From positions 372,001-436,000 of the forward strand of contig CANNCP010000001.1 in assembly GCA_947503145.1 (NCBI GenBank): 64,000 nucleotides of DNA, written 5' to 3'. Positions 33,694-42,756 of this stretch are shown here, piece after piece. The stretch comes from an uncultured Roseovarius sp. GTDB taxonomy: Bacteria > Pseudomonadota > Alphaproteobacteria > Rhodobacterales > Rhodobacteraceae. The position numbers and the translations under genes are program-made. Under the pieces are notes generated by a model. That model did no database searches. It was not told the origin of the DNA and worked only from the letters and a program-made list of their open reading frames with translations. Position 1 is the stretch's first letter, and every line of letters begins with the position of its first letter.

Positions 33694-35336
33694 CAGGTTG
33701 GCAGGGCCGCCGCACCCGTCGCGGCGTCGTTTTCGCGGATGAGCTTCCAGTTGATCGCGTCAAGCAGCGCCTCGAAGGACGCATCGACGATATTCGGGCT
33801 GACACCCACGGTGGACCAGCGGCGGCCCTGACCATCCTGGCTGTCGATGATGACGCGCGTGACCGCTTCAGTGCCGCCTTGCGTGATGCGCACCTTGAAA
33901 TCCACCAGATGCATATCCTCAACGGCGGCCTGATAGCGGCCCAGATCCTTGGCCAGCGCCTTGGCCAGCGCGTTCACCGGGCCGCGATCATGGCCGTGTT
34001 CATCCATCGACTCACTGACCGACAGCTTTTTTTCGCCATCGACCTTGACCACCACGACCGCCTCGGACAACGAAACCATCTGGTTGCGCTTGTTCTTGCG
34101 ACGCTCCACCGTGACCTTGTAGCGCTTGACCTCGAAAAACTCGGGCAAGAGGCCCAGTTTGGCCCGCGCCAGCAGTTCGAACGAGGCCTGCGCGCTGTCA
34201 TAGGTATATCCGCGATCCTCGCGCACCTTGATCTCGTCCAGAATACGCGCCAGCGCCGGATTGTCATTGGCCACGTCCAGCCCGGCCTCGGCCAGACGGC
34301 GGCGCAGGTTTGACTGGCCCGCCTGATTGGACATCGGGATGACCCGCGTGTTGCCCACCAGCGTCGGGTCGATATGCTCGTATGTCGTGGGGTCCTTGAG
34401 GATCGCGCTGGCATGCAGCCCGGCCTTGTGGGCAAAGGCAGACGCGCCGACATAGGCGGCCTGCGGCATCGGCACCCGGTTGAGGATATCGTCCAACTGG
34501 CGGCTGATCTGCGTCAGGCCCAGCAGCGCGTCCGCGGTGATGCCGGTCTCATACGCGCTGGCATAGGGCTCTTTCAGCAGCAAGGTCGGGATCAGCGTGG
34601 TCAGATTGGCGTTGCCACAGCGTTCGCCCAGCCCGTTCAGCGTGCCCTGCACCTGCCGCGCGCCTGCGTCGATGGCCGCAAGCGATCCGGCGACGGCGTT
34701 TTCGGTGTCGTTATGGGTGTGGATGCCAAGGCGCTCGCCGGGAATCCCCGCCGCGATCACCTGCGCCGTGATCTGCCTGATCTCCTGCGGCAGGGTCCCG
34801 CCATTGGTATCGCACAGCACCACCCAGCGCGCCCCGGCGTCATGGGCGGCGCGCACGGCCTGCAGCGCATAGGCGGGATTGGCGCGGTAGCCGTCAAAGA
34901 AATGCTCGGCGTCGAACAGCGCCTCGCGCCCCTGCGCGACGATATAGGCGATGGAGCGCGCGATATTCTCGATGTTCTCGTCCAGCGTGATCCCCAGCGC
35001 GGTGGTCACATGAAAGTCGTGGGTTTTGCCCACAATGCACACGGCCCTGGTGCCCGCGTTCATCACGGCGGCCAGCACATCGTCGTTTTCCGCCGAGCGG
35101 CCCGCGCGTTTGGTCATGCCAAAAGCGGTCACGGTGGCGCGTGTCCTGGGAGCTGCGTCGAAAAATGCGCTGTCGGTGGGGTTCGCCCCGGGCCAGCCGC
35201 CTTCGATATAGTCGATCCCGAGGCTGTCGAGCGCCTGCGCGATGCGGATCTTCTCGGGCGTAGAGAACTGCACGCCCTGCGTCTGCTGCCCGTCACGCAG
35301 CGTGGTGTCGTAGAGATAGAGGCGGGTGCGAGTCAT
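33693..35336 (-). CDS. cimA: (R)-citramalate synthase
   Basis: 547 residues. DTTLRDGQQTQGVQFSTPEK and ERLGIHTHNDTENAVAGSLAAIDAG are hallmarks of the DRE-TIM metallolyase family; the C-terminal third is a LeuA-type allosteric domain (VTRVIIDSQDGQGRRWSTVGVSPNIVDASFEALL). Length and the WPGANPTD motif favour citramalate synthase over isopropylmalate synthase. It condenses pyruvate and acetyl-CoA to start isoleucine synthesis; the LeuCD isomerase needed next includes leuD in this window. It is coupled to the squalene-synthase-like gene. Confidence 0.9.
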   Translation of the reverse strand: MTRTRLYLYDTTLRDGQQTQGVQFSTPEKIRIAQALDSLGIDYIEGGWPGANPTDSAFFDAAPRTRATVTAFGMTKRAGRSAENDDVLAAVMNAGTRAVCIVGKTHDFHVTTALGITLDENIENIARSIAYIVAQGREALFDAEHFFDGYRANPAYALQAVRAAHDAGARWVVLCDTNGGTLPQEIRQITAQVIAAGIPGERLGIHTHNDTENAVAGSLAAIDAGARQVQGTLNGLGERCGNANLTTLIPTLLLKEPYASAYETGITADALLGLTQISRQLDDILNRVPMPQAAYVGASAFAHKAGLHASAILKDPTTYEHIDPTLVGNTRVIPMSNQAGQSNLRRRLAEAGLDVANDNPALARILDEIKVREDRGYTYDSAQASFELLARAKLGLLPEFFEVKRYKVTVERRKNKRNQMVSLSEAVVVVKVDGEKKLSVSESMDEHGHDRGPVNALAKALAKDLGRYQAAVEDMHLVDFKVRITQGGTEAVTRVIIDSQDGQGRRWSTVGVSPNIVDASFEALLDAINWKLIRENDAATGAAALPT

Positions 35337-35392
35337 GTGCTAAGCCACACTTCATTTGCTGGTTGGGCGCGATAGAAGTTACACACGCCTGA

Positions 35393-35472
35393 GCCGTGCC
35401 TCCTTTGGCACGGCCAGCCCCCGACCGCCCCCCAGGGCGGGGGCTTCACCCCCACCCGCGGCCGGGGGCTGG
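35393..35472 (-). terminator. Nested hairpins between cysS and cimA
   Basis: On one strand GCCGTGCC-TCCTTT-GGCACGGC (35393-35414) forms a tight hairpin, and CCAGCCCCCG (35414-35423) pairs with CGGGGGCTGG (35463-35472) around an inner GCCCCCC/GGGCGGGG stem. No U-run follows on the minus strand. It may end the cysS transcript or act as a structured leader for cimA. Confidence 0.5.
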
Positions 35473-35490
35473 TCTGTGTTGTATGCGCGG

Positions 35491-36864
35491 TCATTTCAGT
35501 GACTCAACTTTTGAAAGATCAAAGTCTGGCCCCATATGCCAAATGGTTTTCCCATTCGCGTCGGAGACAATCAGCCCAAGGCCTAATAAAAATTCGCGGA
35601 TTTCATCAGCTCGGGCGAAGTCTTTTCTAGCTCTCGCCTCATCGCGCTCGGCGACTAGAGCGTCAAGCTTTTCATGTCGAAGCCCGGTGCCGGTGACTGG
35701 AAAGAAATCGTCATTTTCTTCGTCAAGCAATCCAAGAAACCGTGCGTTTCGAAGTAAATCTGATCGTCTTCCCTGTCGCGCCATTAGATGAAGCTCTGCC
35801 ATCGCGCCTGCTGTATTGAGATCGTCTTCAATCGCGCTCAAAAAATTAACGTCCAATTTTTCCGAAGGCTTAATACCTAAAGTTGCCTGCCGCCACCTAT
35901 GCAAAATATAATGGGCCTCCCGCGCCTTCTCAGCCGTCCAGTCCATCGGCTTGCGGTAATGCGTGCTCAAAAACACGAACCGGATCACCTCCCCCGGCAC
36001 GCCCTGATCCAGCAGATCGCGCACGGTAAAGAAGTTGCCCAGGCTCTTGGACATCTTCTTGCCCTCGACCTGCAACATCTCGTTATGCATCCAGACCTGC
36101 GCGAATCCGCCCTCGGGATGTGCGCAGCAGCTCTGCGCGATCTCGTTTTCGTGGTGCGGAAACATCAAATCATTGCCGCCGCCGTGAATGTCGAAACTCT
36201 CGCCCAGCAACTCGTAAGCCATCGCCGAGCATTCGATATGCCAGCCGGGTCGTCCGCGCCCCCACGGGCTGTCCCAGCCGGGCAGGTCGCCCGAGGACGG
36301 CTTCCATAAAACGAAATCCATCGGGTTGCGCTTGTAGGGCGCGACTTCGACCCGCGCACCGGCGATCATGTCATCGACCGTGCGGCCCGACAGCGCGCCA
36401 TAATCAGAGTAGCTTTCGACGGCAAAGAGCACGTGCCCTTCGGCCTCATATGCATGCCCTTTGGCGATCAGATCCTCGATCATCGCCACCATCTGCGGGA
36501 TGAACGCGGTCGCGCGCGGCATCGCGTCCGGCTCCAGCGCGCCCAAGGCGCTCATGTCCTTCAGGAACCAGCCGATCGTCTCTTCGGTGATCTCGCCGAT
36601 CTTGCGTCCATCTGCAGCCGCACGCGCGTTGATCTTGTCGTCCACATCGGTGAAATTGCGCACATAGGTCACATGCTCCGCGCCATAAACATGCCGCAGC
36701 AGGCGATACAGCACGTCGAACACCACCACGGGGCGCGCGTTGCCCAGATGCGCGCGGTCATAGACGGTGGGGCCGCAGACATACATCCGCACGTTGTCGG
36801 GATTGAGAGGCGTGAACACCTCCTTGTGGCGGGTCTTGGTGTTGTGCAGCTTGATCGTGGTCAT
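35491..36864 (-). CDS. cysS: Cysteinyl-tRNA synthetase with composition-shifted 3' part
   Basis: 457 residues from the ATG at 36864 after GAGGACGCCCC. Class I signatures: [14 protein letters not shown] (HIGH-type) and [12 protein letters not shown] (KMSKS); zinc ligands are in YVCGPTVYD and the CSAMAYEL region. It charges tRNA-Cys. The last third, about 35500-35920, is visibly AT-richer than the rest although the frame is intact and ends [16 protein letters not shown] infer recombination with a foreign allele; length is normal. Confidence 0.95.
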   Translation of the reverse strand: MTTIKLHNTKTRHKEVFTPLNPDNVRMYVCGPTVYDRAHLGNARPVVVFDVLYRLLRHVYGAEHVTYVRNFTDVDDKINARAAADGRKIGEITEETIGWFLKDMSALGALEPDAMPRATAFIPQMVAMIEDLIAKGHAYEAEGHVLFAVESYSDYGALSGRTVDDMIAGARVEVAPYKRNPMDFVLWKPSSGDLPGWDSPWGRGRPGWHIECSAMAYELLGESFDIHGGGNDLMFPHHENEIAQSCCAHPEGGFAQVWMHNEMLQVEGKKMSKSLGNFFTVRDLLDQGVPGEVIRFVFLSTHYRKPMDWTAEKAREAHYILHRWRQATLGIKPSEKLDVNFLSAIEDDLNTAGAMAELHLMARQGRRSDLLRNARFLGLLDEENDDFFPVTGTGLRHEKLDALVAERDEARARKDFARADEIREFLLGLGLIVSDANGKTIWHMGPDFDLSKVESLK

Positions 36865-36904
36865 GGGGCGTCCTCGCACGCGCAGGGTTGCGGCGGGCTT
36901 AGCA

Positions 36905-37642
36905 ACTAACTCTCAAGTTTGAAATAGAAGACCGGCCCGCCCGAGATGTCTCAGCAGGGAATGCAGCAGATAATGGTGCAGGTCTTGGTCATGGGGACAT
37001 GTTTAGGCGCAGGGCCGGGGAGGGTCAAGCGTCACACGCCAAAGCCCTGATGACTGCACAACGTGCAGCGGTTGCCATCGGGATCATGGATCTCGGCCGA
37101 CTCGCCCCAATCGCAGCGACAGTGCGTTACCATCAGAGCGCGCTTTCGCAGATGCAGACCATCAGCGTCTCTGCCCGGTGTCTTTTGCGAACAGGACCGA
37201 CAGGCCGAGGATGTTGCGCTAGAATGCGACTCAGGCGGCGTATTGCCCGGTGTTCGGAATGACCCCGCATTGCTCAAGGCACATAGCCCTTCCCCGCTTC
37301 TTCTTGCCGAAAATATCCCCGCCGGAGGCTCCGGCATCCGCCACGGGCGCGCCGATCGAAGAAAGTGCACCACTTCAAACCCTATCCTGCCGGGCCGATC
37401 AAAGCAAAGCGCGCCCGAGGTTTGCAATCGGCATGTGCCGTTGGGTATCAGGCCTGATTCGCCCCCAGAGAACTCGATTGCATCGAGGTAATTCACCGGG
37501 ATGCCGAACGTATTTGGCCTTCGATCCGTGGACCAAACTGAACGTGAAACACTTTTGTTGATCGGGCCCACCGACAAAAGTGATTGCGATTGACATCGGC
37601 GTGCGGCGCTGGCTGTCTCTGCGCTCACACAAGGAGGCAGGC
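36905..37642. other. Intergenic region with degraded sequences
   Basis: About 740 bases upstream of the aminotransferase hold no convincing gene. On the minus strand MSIAITFVGGPDQQKCFTFS (from 37596) and, in another frame, HDPDGNRCTLC near 37060 look like ends of decayed proteins. The second copy of the dispersed motif lies at 37297-37329. I infer remnants of one or two lost genes. Confidence 0.4.
37297..37329 (-). repeat. Dispersed REP-like motif, copy 2
   Basis: Reverse orientation of CCTCCGGCGGGGATATTT followed by TCGGCAAGAAGAAG, matching copy 1 at 3447-3480 except for a few bases. It lies in a degraded intergenic region. Confidence 0.7.
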
Positions 37643-38827
37643 ATGCAGGTATCGAAACGGCTCAGAAACATCATCGGTGGCGGATCGGACGGGTGGGATG
37701 TGTTTCACCGCGCCCGCAGGATGAAAGCGGATGGCATCCCCGTGGTGGAACTGACCGTGGGCGAGCATGACATCGGCACTGATCCCGATATTCTGCACGC
37801 GATGTATCAGGCCGGGCTGGATGGCTATGTCGGCTATCAGGATTTTCAGGGCCTGCCGGTCCTTCGCGAGCGGATCGCGGCCCGGGTGCAGCGTAGCACA
37901 GGCACGCCGACTAACCCCGATCAGGTGCTGATCGTTCCGGGCGGTCAGGCGGGCCTTTTTGTCACGCATAACCTGGCCTGCGATGTGGGGGATACAGCGC
38001 TCTACATTGATCCCTATTACGCGACCTATCCGGGCACGATACGCGGCGTGGGGGCGATCCCCAAAACGGTAATGGCCAAGGCCGAGAACACCTTTCAACC
38101 GGACTCTGCAGATATCGCAGCCGTTGCCAAAGACGCGGTTTCGCTGCTGATCAACTCGCCCAACAATCCCACTGGTGTGGTCTACTCCGCCGAGACGCTG
38201 GATGGCATCGCGCGGGTCTGCCGCGACCACGATCTGTGGCTGATTTCGGACGAGGTTTATGACACGCAGGTCTGGAATGGCCAGCATCTCAGCCCGCGTG
38301 TGCTGCCCGGTATGGCCGAGAGGACGCTGGTCATCGGGTCGATGTCCAAAAGCCACGCGATGACCGGCAGCCGCGTCGGCTGGGTGATCGGCTCCGAGGA
38401 GGCGATAGGTCATATGGGCAATCTGTCGACGCATACCACTTATGGCGTTGCCGGTTTCGTACAGATGGCCGCTTTGCATGCGCTGGACAAGGGCCCTGCC
38501 TTCGAGGCAGCTATTGCCGCGCCGTTCCGCCGTCGCCGCGATGTGCTGATGCGCGTGCTGCAGGGGCAGAACGTGGTGCGGGCGATCCCGGCGGAGGGGG
38601 CCATGTATGTCATGCTCGATATCCGGGCGACCGGCATGAGCGGAGAGGATTTCGCGCTGGCGTTGCTGGAGGCGCATCATGTGGCGGTCATGCCCGGCGA
38701 AAGCTTTGGCAAGGCGGCGGCGGGGCATGTGCGTGTGGCGCTGACCGTGGCCGACGAACAGCTGGAGGTGGCACTGCAGCAACTGTTGGATTTTGCGGCG
38801 GAACATGCCGCGCAAACTGCGGAATAA
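37643..38827 (+). CDS. Class I/II PLP-dependent aminotransferase
   Basis: 394 residues; the ATG at 37643 has a perfect AAGGAGG ribosome site. Fold-type I signature: VELTVGEHDIGTDP near residue 32, LLINSPNNPTGVVYS, the PLP Asp/Tyr segment DHDLWLISDEVYDTQVW, the Schiff-base Lys in VIGSMSKSHAMTGSRVGW, and HVRVALTVADEQ at the C-terminus. It transfers an amino group between an amino acid and a 2-oxo acid; specificity unknown. It is followed after 235 bases by an MttB-family gene and may act with it. Confidence 0.88.
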   Translation: MQVSKRLRNIIGGGSDGWDVFHRARRMKADGIPVVELTVGEHDIGTDPDILHAMYQAGLDGYVGYQDFQGLPVLRERIAARVQRSTGTPTNPDQVLIVPGGQAGLFVTHNLACDVGDTALYIDPYYATYPGTIRGVGAIPKTVMAKAENTFQPDSADIAAVAKDAVSLLINSPNNPTGVVYSAETLDGIARVCRDHDLWLISDEVYDTQVWNGQHLSPRVLPGMAERTLVIGSMSKSHAMTGSRVGWVIGSEEAIGHMGNLSTHTTYGVAGFVQMAALHALDKGPAFEAAIAAPFRRRRDVLMRVLQGQNVVRAIPAEGAMYVMLDIRATGMSGEDFALALLEAHHVAVMPGESFGKAAAGHVRVALTVADEQLEVALQQLLDFAAEHAAQTAE

Positions 38828-38925
38828 AATCACGCGGATGGTCCAAAAGCGACACAGGTCGCAATCAGGACAGACAGAGCCTTCCAGAGTGCCCTTAGCT
38901 GGGTCACCATGAGGAGGGTTTCGCG

Positions 38926-39018
38926 ATGACTCCAGACTGCAAGATCGCCCTTGTGATCTATACGATCGGGGCGGAACGGGGGCGTGCTGCGCGTGGCGGG
39001 CCGGTGTGGCGGTTTTGA
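38926..39018 (+). CDS. Possible 30-codon peptide between aminotransferase and MttB genes
   Basis: ATG at 38926 follows GAGGAGGG with good spacing and encodes MTPDCKIALVIYTIGAERGR with ten further residues, then stops 44 bases before the MttB gene. No family is recognised. The ribosome site is the only support, so it may be a leader or a decayed start. Confidence 0.25.
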   Translation: MTPDCKIALVIYTIGAERGRAARGGPVWRF

Positions 39019-39062
39019 CGCTCCACCCCTGATATCCACCCGCAGACACGGGAATCCTCAAA

Positions 39063-40601
39063 ATGACAGAGACAATTTCGCGCCGCTCCGGTGGCCGCGC
39101 CGCGCGCCGCGCAAGCCGCGCCGCTCCGCTTACAGACAGCCTGCGGCCGATCCGCCCCGGCATGTCCGGCGGCCAGTACAAGCCTCTCAGCCAGCACGAC
39201 GTCGAGCGTATCCACCAGACCGCGCTTGATGCACTGGAGCAGATCGGCCTTGCCGATGCGCCACCCAGCGGGGTGGAGTATCTGACACGCGCCGGTGCCA
39301 TTCTGGGCGATGACGGGCGGCTGCGCTTCCCGCGTGCGCTGATCGAGGACACGGTGGCGCGGGCAAACAAGGAGTTCAGCCTGTTCGGGCGCGACCCGAA
39401 GCATGACCTGCACCTCGCCGGGAGCAAGGTGCATTTCGGCACTGCCGGTGCTGCCGTTCACATGGTCGATGTGGACGGACGCAACTACCGTGAATGCACT
39501 GTGCAGGATTTGCATGACGCGTCGCGCATTGCCGACGTGCTGGACAACATCCATTTCGTGCAGCGCCCGATGGTGTGCCGCGACATCTACGACAATTACG
39601 AAATGGACATGAACACGATCTACGCCTGTTGCGCAGGCACCACGAAACATGTCGGCACGTCCTTTACCGATCCGAGTTACGTCAAGGGTGGGCTGGAGAT
39701 GCTGCACCTGATCGCGGGCGGCGAGGACAAGTGGCGCGAGCGGCCTTTTGTCAGTAATACCAACTGCTTTGTCGTGCCGCCGATGAAATTCGCCACCGAG
39801 GCCTGCCAGGTGATGGAGGCCTGCATCGAAGGCGGTATGCCGGTTCTGCTGCTCAGCGCGGGCATGGCGGGGGCAACGGCGCCGTCGTCCATTGCTGGCG
39901 CCATCGTGCAGGCAACCGCCGAATGTCTAGCCGGGCTGGTCTATGTGAATGCGGTCAAGCCCGGGCATCCGGCGATCTTCGGCACCTGGCCCTTTGGCCT
40001 TGATCTGCGGACCGGTGCGATGACCGGTGCATCGGGTGAACAGGCGCTGCTGAGTGCCGGTTGCGCGCAGATGCACCAGTTCTACGGCGTGCGGGGCGGG
40101 GCCGTGGGCGGGATCACCGACGCCAAGCTGCCGGATATGCAGGCCGGATGGGAGGCGATGTGCTCGAACGTGATGTCGGGCCTTTCGGGGCTGAACATGG
40201 TCTATGAGGCAGCGGGCATGCATGCGTCGCTCTTGGGGTTCTGCCACGAATCGCTGATCCTGGGCGATGATCTGATTGGCCAGGCGTTGCGCTGTGTGCG
40301 CGGGATCGAAGTGGATGATGATACGCTGGGGTTGGAACAGATTCGCGAGGTCTGTCTCGGCGGGCCGGGGCATTATCTGGGCACCAGCCAGACGCTGTCA
40401 CGGATGCAATCGGACTATCAGTACCCATCCCTTGGCAACCGGATGAGCCCCAAGCTGTGGGACGAAAGCGGCAAGCCCGATCTGCTGACCGAGACGATCG
40501 CGCGCAAGCAGGAGATCCTGTCGGAGCGCGCGGCGGCTCGGTTTGATCCACTGACGGATGCGGCGATCCGGCGGACGTTCAAGATCCATCTGCCTGTGTA
40601 G
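39063..40601 (+). CDS. MttB-family (trimethylamine methyltransferase superfamily) protein, non-pyrrolysine
   Basis: 512 residues, fully open without an internal amber codon, so it belongs to the non-pyrrolysine group that includes glycine-betaine methyltransferase MtgB. Signatures: GKVHFGTAGAAVHMVDVDGRNYREC-like segment near residue 130, VRGGAVGGITDAKLPDMQAGWEAM, and IEVDDDTLGLEQI. It is expected to move a methyl group from a quaternary amine to a corrinoid protein, but no corrinoid-binding MttC-like gene is next to it. The TGA stop of the 30-codon frame precedes it; an upstream TCAAA gives no strong ribosome site. Substrate unknown. Confidence 0.87.
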   Translation: MTETISRRSGGRAARRASRAAPLTDSLRPIRPGMSGGQYKPLSQHDVERIHQTALDALEQIGLADAPPSGVEYLTRAGAILGDDGRLRFPRALIEDTVARANKEFSLFGRDPKHDLHLAGSKVHFGTAGAAVHMVDVDGRNYRECTVQDLHDASRIADVLDNIHFVQRPMVCRDIYDNYEMDMNTIYACCAGTTKHVGTSFTDPSYVKGGLEMLHLIAGGEDKWRERPFVSNTNCFVVPPMKFATEACQVMEACIEGGMPVLLLSAGMAGATAPSSIAGAIVQATAECLAGLVYVNAVKPGHPAIFGTWPFGLDLRTGAMTGASGEQALLSAGCAQMHQFYGVRGGAVGGITDAKLPDMQAGWEAMCSNVMSGLSGLNMVYEAAGMHASLLGFCHESLILGDDLIGQALRCVRGIEVDDDTLGLEQIREVCLGGPGHYLGTSQTLSRMQSDYQYPSLGNRMSPKLWDESGKPDLLTETIARKQEILSERAAARFDPLTDAAIRRTFKIHLPV

Positions 40602-40772
40602 GGCGAGGTTTTGCCGTCGTGGGGAAACGGGCGATTGAGCTTTAACGACCGGCGCCACGACAAGGGTGAGCAATCGGGACATGCGCGCTATTTTGGGCAG
40701 GATTTCTAGCAGCATGGCGCGCATGCCCATTTCTGACTATTCCATCACATGTGACCGTGACGGGCTGCGTGA

Positions 40773-41570
40773 TTAGTCCTGCTTTCGGTCTTTTTCGATC
40801 TTATCCATCACAGCGCCCCAGCGCCGGTGGCGCATCAGCTTGCGAAAGGCGCGCTCCAGTTCGTCCACCGCGCCGCTTTCATACCAGCGGCCATGCGCAA
40901 GGATCATCCGCCGCGGGCCCCAGGCAACCATCTGATCCACCGCATCCGCCAGCAGCTTCTTGTTGCGAAAGCTGAGCTTCATGTCGGGAGGCATCTTGCC
41001 ATCGCTGTCGTCGATCCCCGCGAGCCAGACCAGCGGGCGCATCCATGCGGGCAGCTTGGCGGTCTCAAAACTTTCGATCAGGTCGGTGATGATCAGAGTG
41101 TCCGAGGCGCGGTGGAAAAACACTGCCTCCCGGTGAATTTTACTGCCTTCCACGATGATCTGGTCGATCTGGTCGGCCCACGGCATTTCGGCCTTGGGGC
41201 CAAGGTCGTGGTCAAATTGCAGCGTCAGACCCTTTTTCGCCGCGCGCGCAGTGACGCCGGGCGCGGCCCAGGCCTGCGCATCCGGCCAGGCCGCCTGCCA
41301 GTCCGCGATATGGGCGTAGTGGATCTGGTTGGGCGCGATCAGGTGGCGCACCGGGCCAAGCGCGTCCAGCTCTGCGCGCAGGCTGTCCGTCAACTGGGTG
41401 GGCGAATGTACCCACAGATCGCCATTCTCCAGTTGCACCACGGTCGCGCGGGTAGAGAAGGGCAGCCCCATGAAGCGGATATGCGGCCCGTCGATCAGCC
41501 AGATCGACGGTGCCACGGGTTTCGTTGTGTTCAGCGGCTCGTAGCCGGTTGCGCGCGCCGCTGTTGTCAT
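40773..41570 (-). CDS. DUF4336 protein (metallo-hydrolase-like)
   Basis: 265 residues. APSIWLIDGPHIRFMGLPFSTRATVVQLENGDLWVHSPTQL and the following HLIAPNQIHYAHIADWQAAWP match DUF4336, a branch of the metallo-beta-lactamase fold. The full HXHXDH metal motif is not visible, so catalysis is doubtful. It ends 5 bases before the periplasmic cyclophilin gene upstream in the same direction and may share its transcript. Confidence 0.8.
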   Translation of the reverse strand: MTTAARATGYEPLNTTKPVAPSIWLIDGPHIRFMGLPFSTRATVVQLENGDLWVHSPTQLTDSLRAELDALGPVRHLIAPNQIHYAHIADWQAAWPDAQAWAAPGVTARAAKKGLTLQFDHDLGPKAEMPWADQIDQIIVEGSKIHREAVFFHRASDTLIITDLIESFETAKLPAWMRPLVWLAGIDDSDGKMPPDMKLSFRNKKLLADAVDQMVAWGPRRMILAHGRWYESGAVDELERAFRKLMRHRRWGAVMDKIEKDRKQD

Positions 41571-41574
41571 CGGC

Positions 41575-42129
41575 TCAGTCGATCACTTTGACCGATGTCA
41601 TCACATCGGGCTGGCCGATCACGGCACCGTTGCCGCCCTTGCCCAGCTTGATGGCATCGATCACGTCCATGCCGTCCGTCACCTTGCCGACGACGGTGTA
41701 TTGCCCGTTCAGGCGCGGCTCGGCCGCGAACATGATGAAGAACTGGCTGTTGGCGCTGTCGGGGCTCTGGCTTCGCGCCATGCCGACGATGCCGCGCTCG
41801 TAGGGCGTATCGGAAAACTCCTGCTTCAGGTTCGGCTTGTCCGATCCGCCAGATCCTGCGCGGCTCATGTCGCCGCCGTCGAGCTTGCCAAACTCGACAT
41901 CGCCGGTCTGGGCCATGAAGCCGTCGATAACGCGGTGAAACACAACACCGTCATAGGCACCGGCCTCGGCCAGTGCAGCGATCTGTGCTGCGTGGTTTGG
42001 TGCGGTATCCTCGAACAGGTCGATAGTGATCGTGCCGTTGGCTTCGCCCGCGACTTCGATCTGCAAGCCGGTGGCCAGTGCCGGACCGGCGATGAGCAGC
42101 GCCAGCGCTGCGAGCGTGTTACGCATCAT
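41575..42129 (-). CDS. Peptidylprolyl isomerase, cyclophilin type, periplasmic
   Basis: 184 residues with a signal peptide (MMRNTLAALALLIAGPALA). The cyclophilin core is intact: FHRVIDGFMAQTGD with catalytic Arg, GSGGSDKPNLKQEFSDTPYERGIVGMARSQSPDSANSQFFIMF. It speeds proline isomerisation in the periplasm. Its start overlaps the end of the cytoplasmic cyclophilin by 11 bases, so the pair is co-translated. Confidence 0.92.
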   Translation of the reverse strand: MMRNTLAALALLIAGPALATGLQIEVAGEANGTITIDLFEDTAPNHAAQIAALAEAGAYDGVVFHRVIDGFMAQTGDVEFGKLDGGDMSRAGSGGSDKPNLKQEFSDTPYERGIVGMARSQSPDSANSQFFIMFAAEPRLNGQYTVVGKVTDGMDVIDAIKLGKGGNGAVIGQPDVMTSVKVID

Positions 42130-42628
42130 CTGCGGCGACCTTGAGGCTGATCATCCGGTCGGGATTTGCGGGCGGCTCGCCCTTGGTGATGGCGTCCACA
42201 TGTTCCATCCCCTGAATGACACGACCATAGACGGTGTATTGCCCGTTGAGGAAATGGTTGTCTGAAAAGTTGATGAAGAACTGGCTGTTGGCGCTGTCGG
42301 GGCTCTGGCTGCGGGCTGCGCCCAGTGTGCCGCGATCATGCGGGATCTTGCTGAATTCAGCCTTTAGGTCGGGCAAATTGCTGCCGCCGGTGCCTGCAGC
42401 GCGCGGGTTGTAATCCTTTTCCATGTTGGCGTTCTGCACGTCGCCGGTCTGGGCCATGAACCCGTCGATGACGCGGTGAAAGGCAACATTGTCATAGCTG
42501 CCGGCACGGGCCAGTTCCTTGATCCGGGCGCAGTGGCCGGGGGCGACGTCGGGCAGCAGCTCGATTGCGACAGTGCCGCCTGTCAGCTCCATCAGGATGG
42601 TATTTTCTGGGTCTTTTATCTCGGCCAT
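42119..42628 (-). CDS. Peptidylprolyl isomerase, cyclophilin type, cytoplasmic
   Basis: 169 residues from the ATG at 42628 after GGAGGCACTG. FHRVIDGFMAQTGDVQNANMEKDY and SQSPDSANSQFFINFSDNHFLNGQYTVYGRVI match PpiB-type cyclophilins; no signal peptide. It is the upstream partner of the secreted paralogue, a cytoplasmic/periplasmic pair from tandem duplication that is common in this group. Divergent from pgk. Confidence 0.93.
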   Translation of the reverse strand: MAEIKDPENTILMELTGGTVAIELLPDVAPGHCARIKELARAGSYDNVAFHRVIDGFMAQTGDVQNANMEKDYNPRAAGTGGSNLPDLKAEFSKIPHDRGTLGAARSQSPDSANSQFFINFSDNHFLNGQYTVYGRVIQGMEHVDAITKGEPPANPDRMISLKVAADDA

Positions 42629-42756
42629 CAGTGCCTCCATTTGTCTGAATTGCCCTGTTACGTAGGGGGTGCAGGCGCGAATGCCAAGTGCGGAGGTTGA
42701 CGGTGCGCCGGGATCGGGCCATGAGAACGCGCAAAGACAGAGCCGAGGGATGCCTG

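Noticed and set aside
37625-39442. 605-codon minus-strand frame over the aminotransferase and MttB start
   Set aside because: Shadow of two recognised plus-strand genes; arginine/histidine-rich without any domain.
39063-40601. Pyrrolysine-containing trimethylamine methyltransferase
   Set aside because: The frame is uninterrupted by an amber codon over its full length, so it is the non-pyrrolysine type.
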